DNA of 6,613 nt from Rhodospirillaceae bacterium TMED167 (lineage in GTDB: Bacteria; Pseudomonadota; Alphaproteobacteria; Rhodospirillales_A; UBA2165): positions 1 to 6,613 of the forward strand of contig NHHQ01000114.1 in NCBI GenBank assembly GCA_002170915.1. The letters run 5' to 3'. The notes under the pieces are model-generated. The model did no database searches, was not told the origin of the DNA, and worked only from the letters and a program-made list of their open reading frames with translations. The position numbers and the translations under genes were made by a program. Positions 6,027-6,613 of this stretch are shown here, piece after piece (position 1 is the first letter of the stretch; every line of letters begins with the position of its first letter).

Positions 6027-6422
6027 ATGGCAGCATCCGAAATTCCAACAAGCGCATTCAGAGATTTTAGCACCTCCACCTTTGGTGGTCCTGGGCTCAA
6101 TATCACAGACATAACTCAATACACGGTGCTGCTCAATGGAGCAGGCAATGGGGTGAAGTTTTCCTTCAGTCAGGCTGGGTGGCTTGTATTAAAAAACAGT
6201 GGAGGCACTTCCGTTGTGTTCACCATCCTCATGCCTGAGCCTGCACAATATTCTGCACTGGGCATCACCATCACAGACAAGACGGTGACTGTGGCAGCAA
6301 ACCAGACACACATTTTGAGTGTGGATTCACGCTACCAACACGCAGATGGTTTTGTGTATGTGGAGAGCAACACTGCAAGCAATGGCAACGCACAAATAAT
6401 CAAGCGATACACCATCGCATAA
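6027..6422 (+). CDS. Beta-rich phage protein, decoration/cement-like
   Basis: This 131-residue protein begins three bases after the lipoprotein stop (TAA-ACC-ATG), in the same frame. It has no signal peptide and almost no predicted helix. The order GNGVKFSFSQAGWLVLKNSGG (about 40-60), SVVFTILMPEP, ITDKTVTVAANQTHIL (80-95), YQHADGFVYVE and IIKRYTIA resembles a very common small phage structural protein with the pattern 'N.G...l.vkN.....vTv........tv..g.....f....y...dG.v.v......i...r'. Those proteins are usually head decoration or cement-like and lie beside the major capsid gene, so the location here between lysis-like genes and another virion gene is unusual. Assignment rests on the recalled pattern only. 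Confidence 0.72.
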   Translation: MAASEIPTSAFRDFSTSTFGGPGLNITDITQYTVLLNGAGNGVKFSFSQAGWLVLKNSGGTSVVFTILMPEPAQYSALGITITDKTVTVAANQTHILSVDSRYQHADGFVYVESNTASNGNAQIIKRYTIA

Positions 6423-6425
6423 GCA

Positions 6426-6613
6426 ATGGCACTGGAATACACCCAGGCACCCACAGTCATACCTGGCAGCCCCATTAGTTCTGCCCAGTGGAACAAGTTA
6501 GCGGATGCATTTAATGACAGACTCTCTCAAGGAGTGGGAGACCCTACATGGAGGCTGCACTGGTATTGGCATTCACTTTTTCGAGCACTAAGACTCAACA
6601 ATGGATTCAGCTA
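6426..6613 (+). CDS. Start of an uncharacterised phage protein (3' end beyond window)
   Basis: An ATG three bases after the previous stop (TAA-GCA-ATG) opens a frame that stays open for 62 codons to the window edge. The visible protein begins MALEYTQAPTVIPGSPISSA, then QWNKLADAFNDRL and GDPTWRLHWYWHSLFRALRL. The 'G(S/T)PI(S/N)SAQxNxLAxAFNxRL' opening is typical of phage virion proteins in which an N-terminal segment initiates assembly, and the Trp/His/Arg-rich part is distinctive. The strict spacing and shared frame with its neighbours support translation. A large structural or tail-adsorption protein is likely; its length cannot be judged here. Confidence 0.7.
   Translation, partial: MALEYTQAPTVIPGSPISSAQWNKLADAFNDRLSQGVGDPTWRLHWYWHSLFRALRLNNGFS

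Overview
The window is part of the late (structural and lysis) region of a tailed double-stranded DNA bacteriophage or prophage. All ten genes lie on the + strand and are tightly packed. The main evidence is a tape-measure-like protein, a receptor-binding fibre gene with textbook fibre motifs, a large multidomain adhesin-type virion protein, a small holin-like protein overlapping a lipoprotein, and a beta-rich decoration-like protein. The host cannot be named. Almost no start codon has a Shine-Dalgarno sequence, which fits hosts that use SD-independent initiation (Bacteroidota are the best known) but does not prove one.

Layout. Positions 3-416 hold the 3' part of a gene that begins before the window and overlaps the tape-measure candidate (400-1314). 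An ATGA overlap leads to a 313-residue probable tail-tip or structural protein (1311-2252), then a 71-residue protein (2256-2471). The only real intergenic stretch (2472-2578) contains a perfect 12-bp palindrome and an imperfect hairpin. Next comes an adsorption module: a tail-fibre protein starting at GTG (2579-3286), a 587-residue protein with two related carbohydrate-binding-like domains and a C-terminal LamG-like domain (3291-5054), and a 111-residue fibre-associated protein (5072-5407). After it come a holin-like protein (5411-5596), an overlapping lipoprotein (5580-6023), a decoration-like beta protein (6027-6422) and the start of a further virion gene that runs off the edge (6426-6613).

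How it fits together. The left genes would build the tail tube and tip, the middle module would recognise the host surface, and the holin-like and lipoprotein pair would act at the cell envelope during lysis. No endolysin, capsid, portal or terminase gene is visible here.

The strongest signals beyond gene content are four. GATC appears to be completely absent from all 6613 bases. Arginine codon use switches abruptly in the adsorption module (AGA/AGG in about 23 of 34 codons upstream, but 3 of 26 in the two fibre genes), suggesting the module was acquired from another source. Four gene junctions share the same stop-NNN-ATG spacing. The tape measure is unusually short. I see no defence system, CRISPR array, RNA gene or reverse-transcriptase diversification system in this window.
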